A stretch of 64,000 bases of DNA from Ascaphus truei. Its lineage: Eukaryota; Chordata; Amphibia; Anura; Ascaphidae. The stretch spans positions 1 through 64,000 of the forward strand of contig WSYH01001257.1 of NCBI GenBank assembly GCA_036426205.1. Direction: 5' to 3'. The notes under the pieces were generated by a model, which worked only from the letters and a program-made list of their open reading frames with translations, made no database searches and had not been told where the DNA came from. Of the stretch, positions 32,840 to 43,720 are shown in pieces. How positions within the stretch are numbered: position 1 is the stretch's first letter; each line of letters opens with the position of its first letter. The position numbers and the translations under genes are program-made.

Positions 32840-33420
32840 ACCAATCAGATGTGACCATGAGGTATAAATACTCCAGTGTTCTATATAAAAAATAATCCCT
32901 GAAGAAGTAGCCTTGCGCTATGAAAAGCATTGGATTGTTATTACACGACTGATCCCCCAGTATCTAAGGGTATTCTCAGCCAATTTAATCACCTCTCGAG
33001 GGATAGCGGGCTCCTATTACCTACACAAGCGGCGCTGAAACAGCTGACGGCCGCCATTGCTTGTGGCTTGCCGCAAATTGCGTGGAGCAACCGGACTGCT
33101 AGTGAGACTGTGGCCATCTAACATCAGAGGGAAGCTCCTTGATGACGACTTGTGAGCAGTTACCTAACTACAGCTGAACCATCTCGAAGTGCCAGCCGCA
33201 TACCATCAGAGGGTGTCGCCAGCGAGACTGTTCCTGCAGTCCTCGGCGTGCGGTGTCTGGTAACACATGTCATAGTACATGAAGTGCCTGTTTTTATTCG
33301 ATCTGATGTACACAGGTATTTTACCAATTACTATAAATATTTGTACTGAATTTACTTCACTGTATGCGTTTTTTGCGCTGTTTTTTCTTCTCTATCACTT
33401 ACTTCAAGAAATACCTTCAT
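32840..33420 (+). mobile_element. PLE-type terminal segment (solo pseudo-LTR-like)
   Basis: A TATA-like GGTATAAATACTCC (32861-32874) is followed by a hammerhead-like motif (32894-32936) and a GC-richer leader, the same layout as the termini of PLE-B and PLE-C. No RT or endonuclease is attached. The boundaries are approximate. Confidence 0.45.
32894..32936 (+). ncRNA. hammerhead-like motif
   Basis: Helix I AATCC (32894-32898) pairs with GGATT (32932-32936). The core is CTGAAGA plus A. Helix II is GTAGC/GCTAT, closed by a G-U pair. GAAA follows and a short helix III region AGCAT leads to a U at the cleavage position. The pairing sequences differ from those of other copies but stay complementary. 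Confidence 0.55.
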
Positions 33421-33645
33421 GTTTTTTATATTTAATGCCTTAATTGGAAAAAAAGCTGTATGTGCTGTGCACGCGCATAGTAAGGGAAACTTCATTGACT
33501 TTTGTCACAGAAATTGTATTTGTGTTGGTGATGTTTTAATTAAAAATCAAAATACAATTTCATTGACAAAACGCAAATAAATTTAACTTGTAACGCGCGT
33601 GCTCGGCACACATCCCCTGTATTAGCTATTTGCACTAAGTGTGAA

Positions 33646-33812
33646 TTCCTTGTGTGTATGTGTGTCAGTCAGTGTGTGTGTGTGTGTATGTGTGTCAGTC
33701 AGTGTGTGTGTGTGTGTGTGTCAGTCAGTCAGTGTGTGTGTGTGTGTCAGTGTGTGTGTGTGTGTATGTGTGAAGTGTGTGTGTGTATGTATATGTGTGT
33801 ATGTTTTTCAGT

Positions 33813-33867
<55 letters not shown>

Positions 33868-34138
33868 TGTGTGGGTGTGTGTGTGGGTGTGGGTGTGTGG
33901 GTGTTGTGGTGTGTCAGCAGTTTGTGTGTGTATGTGTGTGATGTGCATCAGTAAGTGTGTGTGTGTATGGTGTCGTGTGTACAGTAAGATGTGTGGATTA
34001 AGGTGTGTGGGTGTGTGTGAGTGTGTGTGTGGAGTGTGGGTGTGTGTGTGTGTGGGTGTGTGTGGTGTGTGTGTGTGTGTGTATGTTGTCGGGTGTGTGT
34101 GTGTATGTGTGTGTGTGTGTGGTGGGGGTGGGTGTGTG

Positions 34139-34171
<33 letters not shown>

Positions 34172-34273
34172 TGTGTGTTGTGTGTGGGTGGGTGTGTGTA
34201 TGTGTTGTGTGTGTATGGGTAGAAGTGTGTGTGGGGTGTGTGTGTAAGTATGGGTGTGTGGGTGTGTATCAGT

Positions 34274-34324
<51 letters not shown>

Positions 34325-34410
34325 AGTGTGTGTGTGTGTGTGTGTGTGTCAGTCAGTGTGTATGTGTCATTCAGCTTGTGTATGTGTGTCAGTCAGTGTG
34401 TGTGTGTGTA
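33646..34410 (+). repeat. (GT)n microsatellite array with CAGTCAGTG interruptions
   Basis: About 760 bases of GT dinucleotides with recurring CAGTCAGTG and GGGTGTG variants. Long open frames across it are low-complexity artefacts. Confidence 0.95.
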
Positions 34411-35109
34411 CATCACCCCCCCTGCACCTTACATCCCCCCCTTCACCTCCTCACCTCACATCAACTCCCCTCACCCCCTACACCTCAGATCACGGCGGCA
34501 GAGCAGAACGCCGACCTTCTCCTGCTCTGCTCAGGGACAGTTTATCCGCTTTGCTCAGTAAGCGCTGGGCTCTTTCTCCCAATCTCCGGCCTCCAGCGCC
34601 GCCCGCCCGATCCGCACACACCACTCTGCTTCCTCCCGCTTACCCTCCATGATCACTGGGCTCCTCTCCTCCTCCTCCGGCCCCGGCGGCACTCAGTCAG
34701 CGGGACACAGGGAAGGAGAAGCGGAGGTAGAGACGAGGAGGAGATAGGCTGAGCAGCTGCTCCTCCTCTCACAGCCGGAGGACTTGTGGGACTTCTGCCA
34801 TCTTACTACACCCACACCCGAGATTGATTTAAAATCCCCGCGCCTGCCTTCTTTCTACACCTTTCAATCAAAAGCACCGGAAGCTCTGCGTCAGCCATCT
34901 TGCTATACCCATGGCAGCGGATGTGTGGAGGTAACGGCGGCCGTTAGGAGCGGCGCCGCGGCTATCGCCACCGCATGTCACAGCCGGTGTGTGGGGGTAA
35001 CGGCGGCCATTAGGAGCGGCGCCGGCGGCTATCACCGCTGCCGCCACATGTGAAGGGGACGTGTGGGGGAGTGGCGTCCATTACGTGACGTCACTTCCGT
35101 TTCACATTT
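34411..35109. promoter_or_regulatory. CpG-rich promoter-like segment with CRE-ETS composite
   Basis: The sequence becomes GC- and CpG-rich. About 34912-35090 holds 2.5 copies of a 65-72 base unit (GGTAACGGCGGCC, TTAGGAGCGGCGCCG). It ends with TGACGTCACTTCCG at 35086-35099, a CRE/ATF site joined to an ETS site as in housekeeping promoters. No convincing first exon with ATG follows, so it may be the edge of a repeat rather than a gene promoter. Confidence 0.35.
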
Positions 35110-36661
35110 CGTCTCCCATCTCTCCAGTTTTGTCCCATCAGGACTAGGTGCCACTAAAGAAGTTTCACTTCAAAAATTGATTACCCACAAACACCAAGTG
35201 GATTTTGGGGTATACCAAATAAACTACTTTATAGAGATACAGATGTTGTCAGACATTACTTTCTCCCATGAACACAGACAGAAAATTAATTTCCCATGGT
35301 AAGTAATTAAATGTTTACTGCAGTTTAGTCTCAACCAATCATGGCTGACCCAAGGTTATCATGTGGCTTCTGTTATTCATGTAGCCCAGTTCTCCCTTGA
35401 GCTTTCCTCACCTCCGCTGCAGGCGAGTAGCCAGTAAGGGTGTCGCCATTTTGTTTGTGCACTCGTATGCGCAGAAATGTTCGCGCATGCATAGGTACAT
35501 GACACAGTACAGCCAATAGGGCTGCAAGAATCTCCTGCGGGGAGATTGGAAGTTTGGGTTTGCTTGAAGTTTGAGCTGACAGTTAGGAGAGTGGCAGTTG
35601 GAGCTGGGACAAGGAAGGAGTAAGTTATATGTGCAGATGTCAGTGGCATCTGCACTAGGCCAGATACCCCCTTTTTTGCCCCAGCTAGGCCCCGACTCCC
35701 ACATAGTGTGTGGTGGCGATAGGAACTTGCCCCTGAGATAGGGACCCTGCCCTGCTTAGCAATATTAGTGTTAGAGACATAGGGAGATGCCGCACCGTGG
35801 CTGTGGCCTGTGATCCAGGACACAGATCGCCCTACATTAATAAAGACATAGTTTACGGTGGTACAATCCATGAGGGACCCACCAAACGTAGAGGCGGAGG
35901 CTTCGCAATATCAGCATCAGGTCCGTGGATCACAGCATCGAAGCATCAGCGCGCCCGGGTGTGGCATCACCCGGCATGTACCCAACGCATCAGTGCACCA
36001 ACTCAAGCACTATTGTGGGGCAGAGCTGTCACACACACTTTAGGTGGGGAAGCAAAGCATTGGAGGGTACGGCCGTGCGTGGCCTGTTTGATGGTATATA
36101 TATACAGTATGTCCTAGGTTATTTGTGTTCAGTAAAACTGTTATCTTTCATAAGTGTGTGTGTTTTATTGTATGCGGGTCCTTTAGTGGGGTTATTCTAC
36201 ATCATAGAATCCTGTACAGGTGGAGGCGCTAACGATCAAACATCGACTCAGGTACACCCCAGGTTCCCAGTAGCGGAGACTCAGATCTCCTGTGCACCAC
36301 AGGTATTGCACCATACCGTAGCCACAAATCTCTCAGGGGATGGGGAAAGCGTGCTACATTCACATAGTTGCTTAAAGGTGATGCTAGTGTGGAAGGAGAG
36401 TAAATTAATTTTGAGTTGTTCCAAAAGTCATTGTACAAAGGTTTGACCTGCGGCAGTGAAGACTATGTCGGCCATTTCTGTTAGTTTTAATCTGCACTTG
36501 AATTAGTTTCCCTTTGTAATCTCAGCCACATAATGTATCACAATGTCAGCTATTTTTATCATTTTAATATGTTGTGCAGTTGTGTTTTCAAAAGTTGGGT
36601 CAGTTGTATTTTTTGGCAATTCCTGATGCAAGATTATTAAATTTGCATATATATATATATT

Positions 36662-36692
<31 letters not shown>

Positions 36693-36705
36693 TGAAATTA
36701 ATATT
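35110..36705. other. non-coding region with LTR-like character
   Basis: No protein similarity is found. About 35380-36218 starts TGTAGCCCAG, has AATAAA near 35839 and ends CCTGTACA before GGTGGAGGCGC, which could be a degraded solo LTR, but no second copy or target duplication supports it. A (TA)n run is at 36645-36692. Confidence 0.3.
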
Positions 36706-36710
36706 GTGTT

Positions 36711-37128
36711 TGTGACCCTATGCCCTATGCCTGGCAGACTTATGTGTAAGTCTGCAGTGCAGCAGTGACGAGGTTAACTTTCAGCTGAGTTAATTTGTCT
36801 GATCCCAGCTGCCTCATCAAGGAGTTTTAAAAACCCCAGGCTGTACACACATGCAGACTGTCTGAACCAGAGAGAGGACTGAAATGCTGAAGTAGGATTA
36901 CTGCTATAAGGTCTGTCTTCAAAATAAATTTTTGATGAACTGTTTGTACACTGTTACGCTGGAATCTAAGCAGCCCTTGTTAGGAAAGGGCAAGCACTGC
37001 TCAGGACTTAATTTCTGTTTTGTATGCTGAAAATAATCTGTTTTTGTTTTTGTGTCCTGTATTTTTTAAAGGCTCAATAAATAAGCTTTTGCAAGAAACC
37101 CACGTGTGGTTGCATGTACCCTGCAACA
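36711..37128 (+). repeat. 5' LTR of Gypsy B
   Basis: It starts TGTGACCC and ends CCCTGCAACA. Compared with the 3' LTR it lacks about 15-20 bases near the start and differs at scattered positions. An AATAAA is at 37075-37080. Confidence 0.9.
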
Positions 37129-37130
37129 TA

Positions 37131-37148
37131 TGGTGTTAGAAGTGGGAT
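37131..37148 (+). promoter_or_regulatory. primer-binding site of Gypsy B, tRNA-Leu(CAA) type
   Basis: TGGTGTTAGAAGTGGGAT begins two bases after the LTR and differs at one position from the complement of a tRNA-Leu(CAA) 3' end. An ATG at 37146 overlaps its end and may be the gag start. Confidence 0.75.
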
Positions 37149-38160
37149 GTTGAGGCCCCCTGCAGTTGAAGGGCCACACACAGAAAAAAAACCAGCAGCA
37201 GGCAGCACTGGATGAGCGGACGGCCAGGCTGCTGACCCAATTCCAGGGGTCTTCCAGTTTAGAATTTGCGAACAAACCCCCGGTCCTCCTGAGGAAAATG
37301 ACTCCGAACGAGGATCCAGAGGCTTTTCTACTGACGTTTGAAAGGGTTGCCGAAGCCCAGGGCTGGTCTGCAGATCGCTGGGCAATCGCTTTGGCCCCAC
37401 TCCTTATAGGAGAAGCCCAGGCCGCATATCAGGGCCTCCCAGCGGACCAGGCAATGGATTACAAACAAGTAAAAGCCGCCATACTGGATCGCTTAGGCCT
37501 GACCCCAGAGACCTACTGGCAGCAGTTCCGTAACCTGAAGTACACCTCTAAGATAAGACCTCGGGTCCTAACTCAGCGGTTATTGGACTTGTGTACTCGC
37601 TGGATACAACATGAGCAACACACTAAGGAAACTGTTCTTGAACAAGTTGTGTTTGAACAATTCCTACAAGTAATAACCCCTTCCGCATGCTCTTGGGTAA
37701 AACGCCATGCTGCTGATACCCTAGCTTTGGCTGTCCGAGTCGTTGAGAACTTCCTTGGGGCCGAGGACCAGGTGAGTGTCTTGGACCCGACGGATCTAGC
37801 TTTACCAGCGCTTGCAGATGCCCAAAGAGGGAGACCGGATTAACGGGGAAATTACGGCCCCTCCATACGCAACCACCAAGTGCCACGAAAGGAGCAGTCC
37901 TTCCCACAAGGTAGAGGTCCAAACGCCAGCACCGCGTGACCCTCATCTACTTCCTGATGACGACTCGTCGCCAAATGAGAGGAACTTCAGAGAACGTCGC
38001 ACACAGGACCCATCGGATGCCTGGTCTCTAGTATCCGGTCCAGCTGGGCGGTATCCGCCGCACCCTCCGGCGAAGGAACCCTCTCACGGTTCGGCCTGCG
38101 GAGAACAAGGTCACCGTCAGGTGGACTGTCCACAGATGGATTGTTCCTTCAGCAGGACTG
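37146..38160 (+). pseudogene. Gypsy B gag with SCAN-like domain and zinc knuckle
   Basis: The main frame runs to 37843. It has EDPEAFLLTFERVAEAQGW, then the capsid C-terminal domain in SCAN form: ETYWQQFRNLKY, RVLTQRLLDLCTRWI, ETVLEQVVFEQFLQV, SWVKRHAADTLALAVRVVE. Spacing and residues match the SCAN domain of vertebrate zinc-finger proteins unusually well. After a frameshift, ACGEQGHRQVDC (about 38095-38130) is a decayed CCHC knuckle with the first cysteine spacing lost. ATG 37146 is a likely start, with an indel in the A-run near 37180-37190 shifting the frame. Gag would assemble the particle. Confidence 0.85.
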
Positions 38161-38755
38161 TCGCCTCGGCCTTCCCCAGAGAAAGTTGCAAGCCCTGGCT
38201 ACTTCCAGCCCAGATTAAGGATAAAACCATCCAGGCCCTTGTAGATTCACGCTGGTCTTCTGGGAAATGTTACCGCCTGACGTGCTTTCCTTTGAATCCC
38301 CATGGAGTATAGAATGTATACACGGCGATGTAAAAGGGTATCCAACGGCCAAAATCCTGCTACAGGTAAAAAGTCAGGAGGCCAGGATCGAAGTAGGAGT
38401 CGCTCCTTGGCTCCCGGCCCATGTTTTGCTTGGCCGTCACTGGCCTTTCTTTTCAAACCTAATGGCTCCAGTCTATCAGGAAGAGCCTCATTCTCTGGCT
38501 CAGGAGAAACCTGGTAAACTGTTCCCCTTCTCGGCAGACCTGTTCCCCAGTAGACATCGGGTTCCAAAGTCTCGGAGGCAAAGACGATGTGACAAACAGG
38601 ACTGGTTGCAGAAATCTGGGACTCAAGGTGGCCATACTAATAGCCAGGAGTCACAAGTGATGGCTGGGAATGACTAGCAAGAGGGAGATATAGGTCCTGG
38701 GGATTTACCAGAGCTATACCTCCCTGATTTTCGCCAGAGGTAAAGGGAAGACCCA
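38161..38755 (+). pseudogene. Gypsy B protease region
   Basis: IKDKTIQALVDSRWSSG at about 38214-38262 corresponds to the retropepsin active site; the glycine of D-S-G is an arginine. The following frame 38267-38677 includes ATGGAGTATA-type sequence and the AHVLLGRHWP motif, equivalent to the ILGxDW/P end of protease. Frameshifts divide it. It lies between the knuckle and integrase. Confidence 0.65.
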
Positions 38756-39825
38756 GTCCTTGCCAGACAATATGATAAAGTGGTAAAAATTGATGAACGG
38801 ATATTGAATGCACAGGGGGTGATAGTCTTCCCCCATTTTGAATTATCAAATGATATCCTGTATAGGGTGAATAGGCAGACACAAACAGGGGAGGTCACCA
38901 GACAAATATTGGTTCCCAAGGCGTTTGTTAAATCTGTATTCACCCTAGCCCATACTGTCCCTTGGGGTGGTCACATTGGTAGGGATATAAACTTGGACCG
39001 TATTTCATCCCGATTCTATTGGCCAGGGATGCATAGTGATATTACTAAGTTATGTGTGGCATGTCCTGATTGCCAGATAACTAGTCCAAAGGGACAAAAA
39101 CCAGCCCCCTTGGTTCCTCTACCCTTGTAGTCAGTTCCCTTTGAGAGAATTGGAGTAGACTTGGTAGGACCTCTAGAACCTTCTGCGAAAGGACACAGGT
39201 TCATTCTCGTAATAGTTGACTATGCAACAAGATATCCTGAGGCGTTCCCCCTGAGGACAGCAACGGCGAAGCAAATAGCCAACAAATTGTTGGAGCTGTT
39301 ATCACGGGTTGGATTTCCCCAGGTTATGCTGACAGACCAAAGTACACATTTTATGGGTAAACTGATGCTGGATGTCTTAAAATTACTAGAGGTCAAGTCT
39401 GTTCGGACATCGGTCTACCATCCACAGACTGACGGATTGGTGGAAAGATTTAATTGAGCGCTTAAAGGTATGTTGATAAAAATTTGTAGATTCAGAGAAG
39501 ATAGCCTGGAATGAACTTCTCCCTTTTCTGCTGTTTGCCTTGCTGGAAGTTCCCCAGGCCTCCACGGGATTCTCTTCATTTAAATAACTGTATGGACGCC
39601 AACCCCGGGGTATCCTAGACCTCCTAAAGGAGTCCTGGGAGGAACAGCGGTCCCCTTCTAAGAATACCCTGCAATATGTATTAGACCTTAGGAAGCACCT
39701 AGATGTGGTCGGCCATTTTGCTAGGGAGAATCTTAGATCAGCCCAGGACAGTCAGGAGAGACATTACAATCAAAATGCGTGCATGAGAGTGTTTCATCCG
39801 GGAGACCAGGTGATGTTATTGTTAC
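38756..39825 (+). pseudogene. Gypsy B integrase, zinc-binding and catalytic domains
   Basis: The HHCC domain reads HTVPWGGHIGRD (H, H) and CVACPDCQ (C, C) at about 38950-39080. A stop at 39127-39129 follows. The catalytic core has VIVDYATRYPEAF, VMLTDQSTHFMGK (usual G changed to S) and YHPQTDGLVERFN, that is D, D and E, then a stop at 39456. A further frame (39705 on) holds HYNQNACMRVFHPGDQVML, the start of the C-terminal domain, cut by PLE-A. It precedes RT in the element, which defines the Gmr1-like order. Confidence 0.88.
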
Positions 39826-39912
39826 AACAAAGAAAAATGATACCGGGCGCTTCTAATAGTGAAATTAATAAAGTGATGAAAATATATATAATAACTGTGA
39901 ACCTCAAAAGTC

Positions 39913-39949
<37 letters not shown>

Positions 39950-40646
39950 ATAAAATATCCTTCACCAAAAATGTGAAACATAAAAGTGAATAGTGAAATA
40001 CAAATAAATAAATAAACAGCAGCTCTACACCCTTAAAGGACTGTCCAGGTCCAGAAATCTTGCGTTGTCTTCCAGGTAGGGGAAGCACTCAGATTCTCAA
40101 GATGATATGCAGGGAAAAAAAGTGGAAAAAATAAAAGTGCAGACCGTATAAAATATACGTGCAAACAATAGTCTCTAAATAGGTCTCACTCACAATAGGT
40201 CAAATTGTTACAGACGTGTCAGAGATCCATCTCTCTCTGACAGGAGCCCTTTTTTAATGGAAGCCCTCTGATGATTGTGGTACTAGAGCTGTACATCTGG
40301 TGGGCTAGATCTGTCCATAAAGTACTGAGTGTACCTCCCGAGGATAGTGGAAAAGAAAGAGAGCACACAATAGTATAGTATATAGGGGTATAATGTGGCA
40401 CAAAAAACATATAAGTAATGCACTCACATTTGTACAAAGATAATAGTACGTTGGAGAGGACCGTTGGTGACTCGTGGGGAGACGCCGGTAGTTCAGTCAC
40501 TTCACCATGTGTCACATCCGCTGACGTCACGTCCTGTGATGACTGCAGTCAGGGCGCAAGACACTGCCTACCACTTCGATCTTTGCAGCTTGCCAGCACC
40601 TCCTCGCACCAATTCTCCACAAACAGTGTCCTCCAACAGCTGATTA

Positions 40647-40688
40647 GATTCTACACATTTCGTAGCTGTTGCTACTTCTTCAGGAATC
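40647..40688 (-). ncRNA. hammerhead-like motif in PLE-A
   Basis: On the minus strand, helix I GATTC pairs with GAATC over five bases. The core is CTGAAGA plus A, helix II GTAGC/GCTAC pairs perfectly around AACA, GAAA is intact, and a short TGTGT segment leads to an A at the cleavage position. Confidence 0.6.
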
Positions 40689-41002
40689 GTATAGGTCAAC
40701 CCCAGAAGCCTCCCATATATATAGTACAACCAAACATACTATTGGCTAATCTAAGGGGCTGGACATCAATCAATTACACAAATGAGTGTAATAGACACAA
40801 TAGAATTGGAATGAGTGTATAAATACATACAAAATAGACAGTCATATAAAACAAATATTAGTATACAAAAATATATAAAATATAAAACCCCTAATCTACA
40901 TATAATATTTATTTAATTAAAATATATATAAAAAATCGACTCAAATGACGCAAGAATTTCGGAAGATGTCTAAAAAAGGAGAATGATGAAGAGAACAGAC
41001 AA

Positions 41003-41850
41003 AATTGTTGTAAGCCCCTGAGCCAACTGCACGGCAGACCACAATTCAGGGGTCCCTAACGCTAATATAAATTCTTAATAAACTGTGTAGTAACAGGAAG
41101 ACTGATTTATAGTAAATCTGTCAATATTAGTTGCAAAGTTCTAAGTCTGATTGAAGCTTTTAATAACCTGTACATTACCAGGAAAAGCACTCTGTATTAG
41201 AGTTGTCACAACCATACTGCAAGCCAGCAAGTTCCCCTGAGTGGAAGATGCTATGGAGTGAGCTCTTAACCATTTAAATGTGGGAGGGGGTGAGCTACAA
41301 TTAGGTAGGAGGTTGCCAACCTCCAATCAGCCAAGACTAGCTGAACAACAATTGTAAAACATAGTAGACACTTAACAAGCTCCTATTGAACCCCCAAAAT
41401 AACCACAACATATATATAAGCATATGAGTGTCACAGAGGAGTGCTACAGAGCATGGCAATATATATTTAAAATCAGAGACAGAACATAAAACACAGACAG
41501 TGTCATTCTTCCTGTTACTACACAGGTTATTAAGAATTTATATTAGCGTTAGGGACCCCTGAATTGTGGTCTGCCGTGCAGTTGGCTCAGGGGCTTACAA
41601 CAATTTTGGCCAAAAATGTTAAACAAAAAAACCATTTTACTTGATATTTATACATATATATTTAGGCACTGTACCGTGTATGAGTTTCACTGGATGTGCT
41701 AAAAACTGAGCTCTGTCTGTGTTTTATGTTCTGTCTCTGATTTTAAATATATATTGCCATGCTCAGTAGCATTCCTCTGTGACACTCATATGCTAATATA
41801 TATGTTGTGGTTATTTTGGGGGTTCAATAGGAGCTTGTTAGGTGTCCAGT
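41003..41850. repeat. foldback modules in the PLE-A 3' region
   Basis: 41359-41500 is the reverse complement of about 41690-41850, and 41003-41107 is the reverse complement of 41511-41611. The same sequence makes up the small foldback at 9673-10144. A telling block is GACACTCATATGC with GCATATGAGTGTC. Confidence 0.75.
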
Positions 41851-42296
41851 AAGAGAACAGACAATGTTAATTGCACACTCCACCAGAATACATACATATA
41901 TAATTAATAAACAGAACATCCTCAGATTAAAAATGCACCAATGTCTATATCTACATTTAGACCCTTTGGAGTGAGGGTTTGCATTTTTTGGATCCAAACA
42001 GTTTGCCTTCTAGCTAAGTTATTTAATCTATTTCCACCCCTTCAATGTGCGGGAACATGCTCTATACCAGTGTTTCCCAAAGTGTGCGCCCCGGCGCCCT
42101 GGTGCGCCGCGGCTTGGCTAGAGGGGCGCCGCGATCAGGGCCGCCAGCAGCGGGAAACAAGGGCTGCTAGTTCATTTAAAAAAAAAAAAACCTCAGAGGG
42201 GAAGTGGAGGAGACGTCACGTGACCGCTCCCATCCAATGGGGCTGCAGCCTGCCCGGCATTGCAACTACAGAGCCACCAGACAGAGGCAGCACCAA

Positions 42297-42307
42297 GGTG
42301 TGTGTGC

Positions 42308-42363
<56 letters not shown>

Positions 42364-42429
42364 TGGTGTGTGAAAAACAGGCTGCAGGGTGTGTGTGTGT
42401 GTGTGTGTGTGTGTGGATGTGTGTGTGTG

Positions 42430-42482
<53 letters not shown>

Positions 42483-42495
42483 AAAACTGGGCTGC

Positions 42496-42526
<31 letters not shown>

Positions 42527-42662
42527 ATTTGTGTGTGTCTATTTATTTGTATGTGTGTGTGCGTATTTATTTGTGTGTGTGTGTTTATTTGTGTGTGTGT
42601 GTGTGTGTATTTATGTATGTGTGTGTGTGTGTGTATTTATGTGTGTATTTATTTGTGTGTCT
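42297..42662 (+). repeat. (GT)n array inside the hAT element
   Basis: Three GT blocks are separated by a repeated GGGCTGCAGGGTGTG-type interruption (42380, 42490), so the array grew by duplication of a larger unit. Confidence 0.9.
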
Positions 42663-42707
42663 GTGTGCAGGGAGCTGCCTGCACGGATCTCCTGCCTTTC
42701 CTCCCTC

Positions 42708-43720
42708 CCTGAGAGAGAGTGTGAGTGAGAGAGTGTGTCTGAGAGAGTGGGAGAGAGAGTGTCTGAGAGAGTGAGAGAGTGTGTCTGAGAGAGTGAGATA
42801 GAGAGTGTCTGTCTGAGAGAGGTAGAGTGTCTGTCTGAGAGAGGTAGAGTTTCTGTCAGAGAGGTAGAGTGTCTGTCTGAGAGAGGTAGAGTGTCTGTCT
42901 GAGAGGTAGAGTGTGTGTCTCAGAGAGGTAGAGTGTCTGTCTGAGAGAGTGAGAGTGTCTGTCTGAGAGAGTGAGAGTGTCTGAGAGAGTGAGAGTGTCT
43001 GTCTGAGAGAGTGAGTGTCTGTCTGAGAGAGTGAGTGTCTGTCTGAGAGAGTGAGAGTATCTGTCTGTGAGAGAGTGTCTGTCTGTGAGAGAGAGTGTCT
43101 GTGTGTGTGTGTCTGAGAGAGAGGTCAGAGAGAGAGAGGTCAGAGAGAGAGAGAGGTCAGAGAAAGAGAGAGGTCAGAGAGAGAGAGAGGTCAGAGAGAG
43201 AGAGAGAGAGAGAGGTCAGAGAGAGAGAGGTCAGAGAGAGAGTGAGGTCAGAGAGAGAGTGAGGTCAGAGAGAGAGTGAGGTCAGAGAGAGAGAGTGAGG
43301 TCAGAGAGAGAGTGAGGTCAGAGAGAGAGTGCGGTCAGAGAGAGAGTGAGTCAGAGAGAGAGAGAGAGAGAGTGAGGTCAGAGAGAGAGAGAGAGAGAGA
43401 GAGAGTGAGGTCAGACAGAGAGTGAGGTCATAGAGAGAGAGAGAGTGAGGTCTTAGAGAGAGAGAGAGTGAGGTCAGAGAGAGAGTGAGGTCCGAGAGAG
43501 AGAGAGAGTGAGGTCCGAGAGAGAGAGAGTGAGGTCAGAGAGAGAGAGTGAGGTCAGAGAGAGAGTGAGGTCTGAGAGAGAGAGTGAGGTCAGAGAGAGA
43601 GAGAATGAGGTCAGAGAGAGAGAGAGTGAGGTCAGAGAGAGAGAGAGAGTGAGGTCAGAGAGAGAGTGAGGTCAGAGAGAGAGAGAGTGAGGTCAGAGAG
43701 AGTGAGAGTGTCTGAGAGAG
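42708..43720 (+). repeat. GA-rich minisatellite inside the hAT element
   Basis: It has two phases: units of GTGTCTGTCTGAGAGA up to about 43110 and units of GTGAGGTCAGAGAGAGA beyond. Confidence 0.9.

Noticed and set aside
33641..34752. Long open frames of Cys/Val repeats over the GT array
   Set aside because: They are translations of a microsatellite in three frames, with no domain or codon signal.
35063..35302. 79-codon frame right after the CRE-ETS site
   Set aside because: It begins with GTG, not ATG, and has no recognisable domain.
35380..36218. Solo LTR
   Set aside because: It has TG/CA-like ends and AATAAA but no second copy or duplication, so it is listed only as non-coding with LTR-like character.
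41941..43279. Open frames over the hAT element (CVCVCV and RERERE type)
   Set aside because: Same reason: dinucleotide and GA-rich repeats give artificial open frames.
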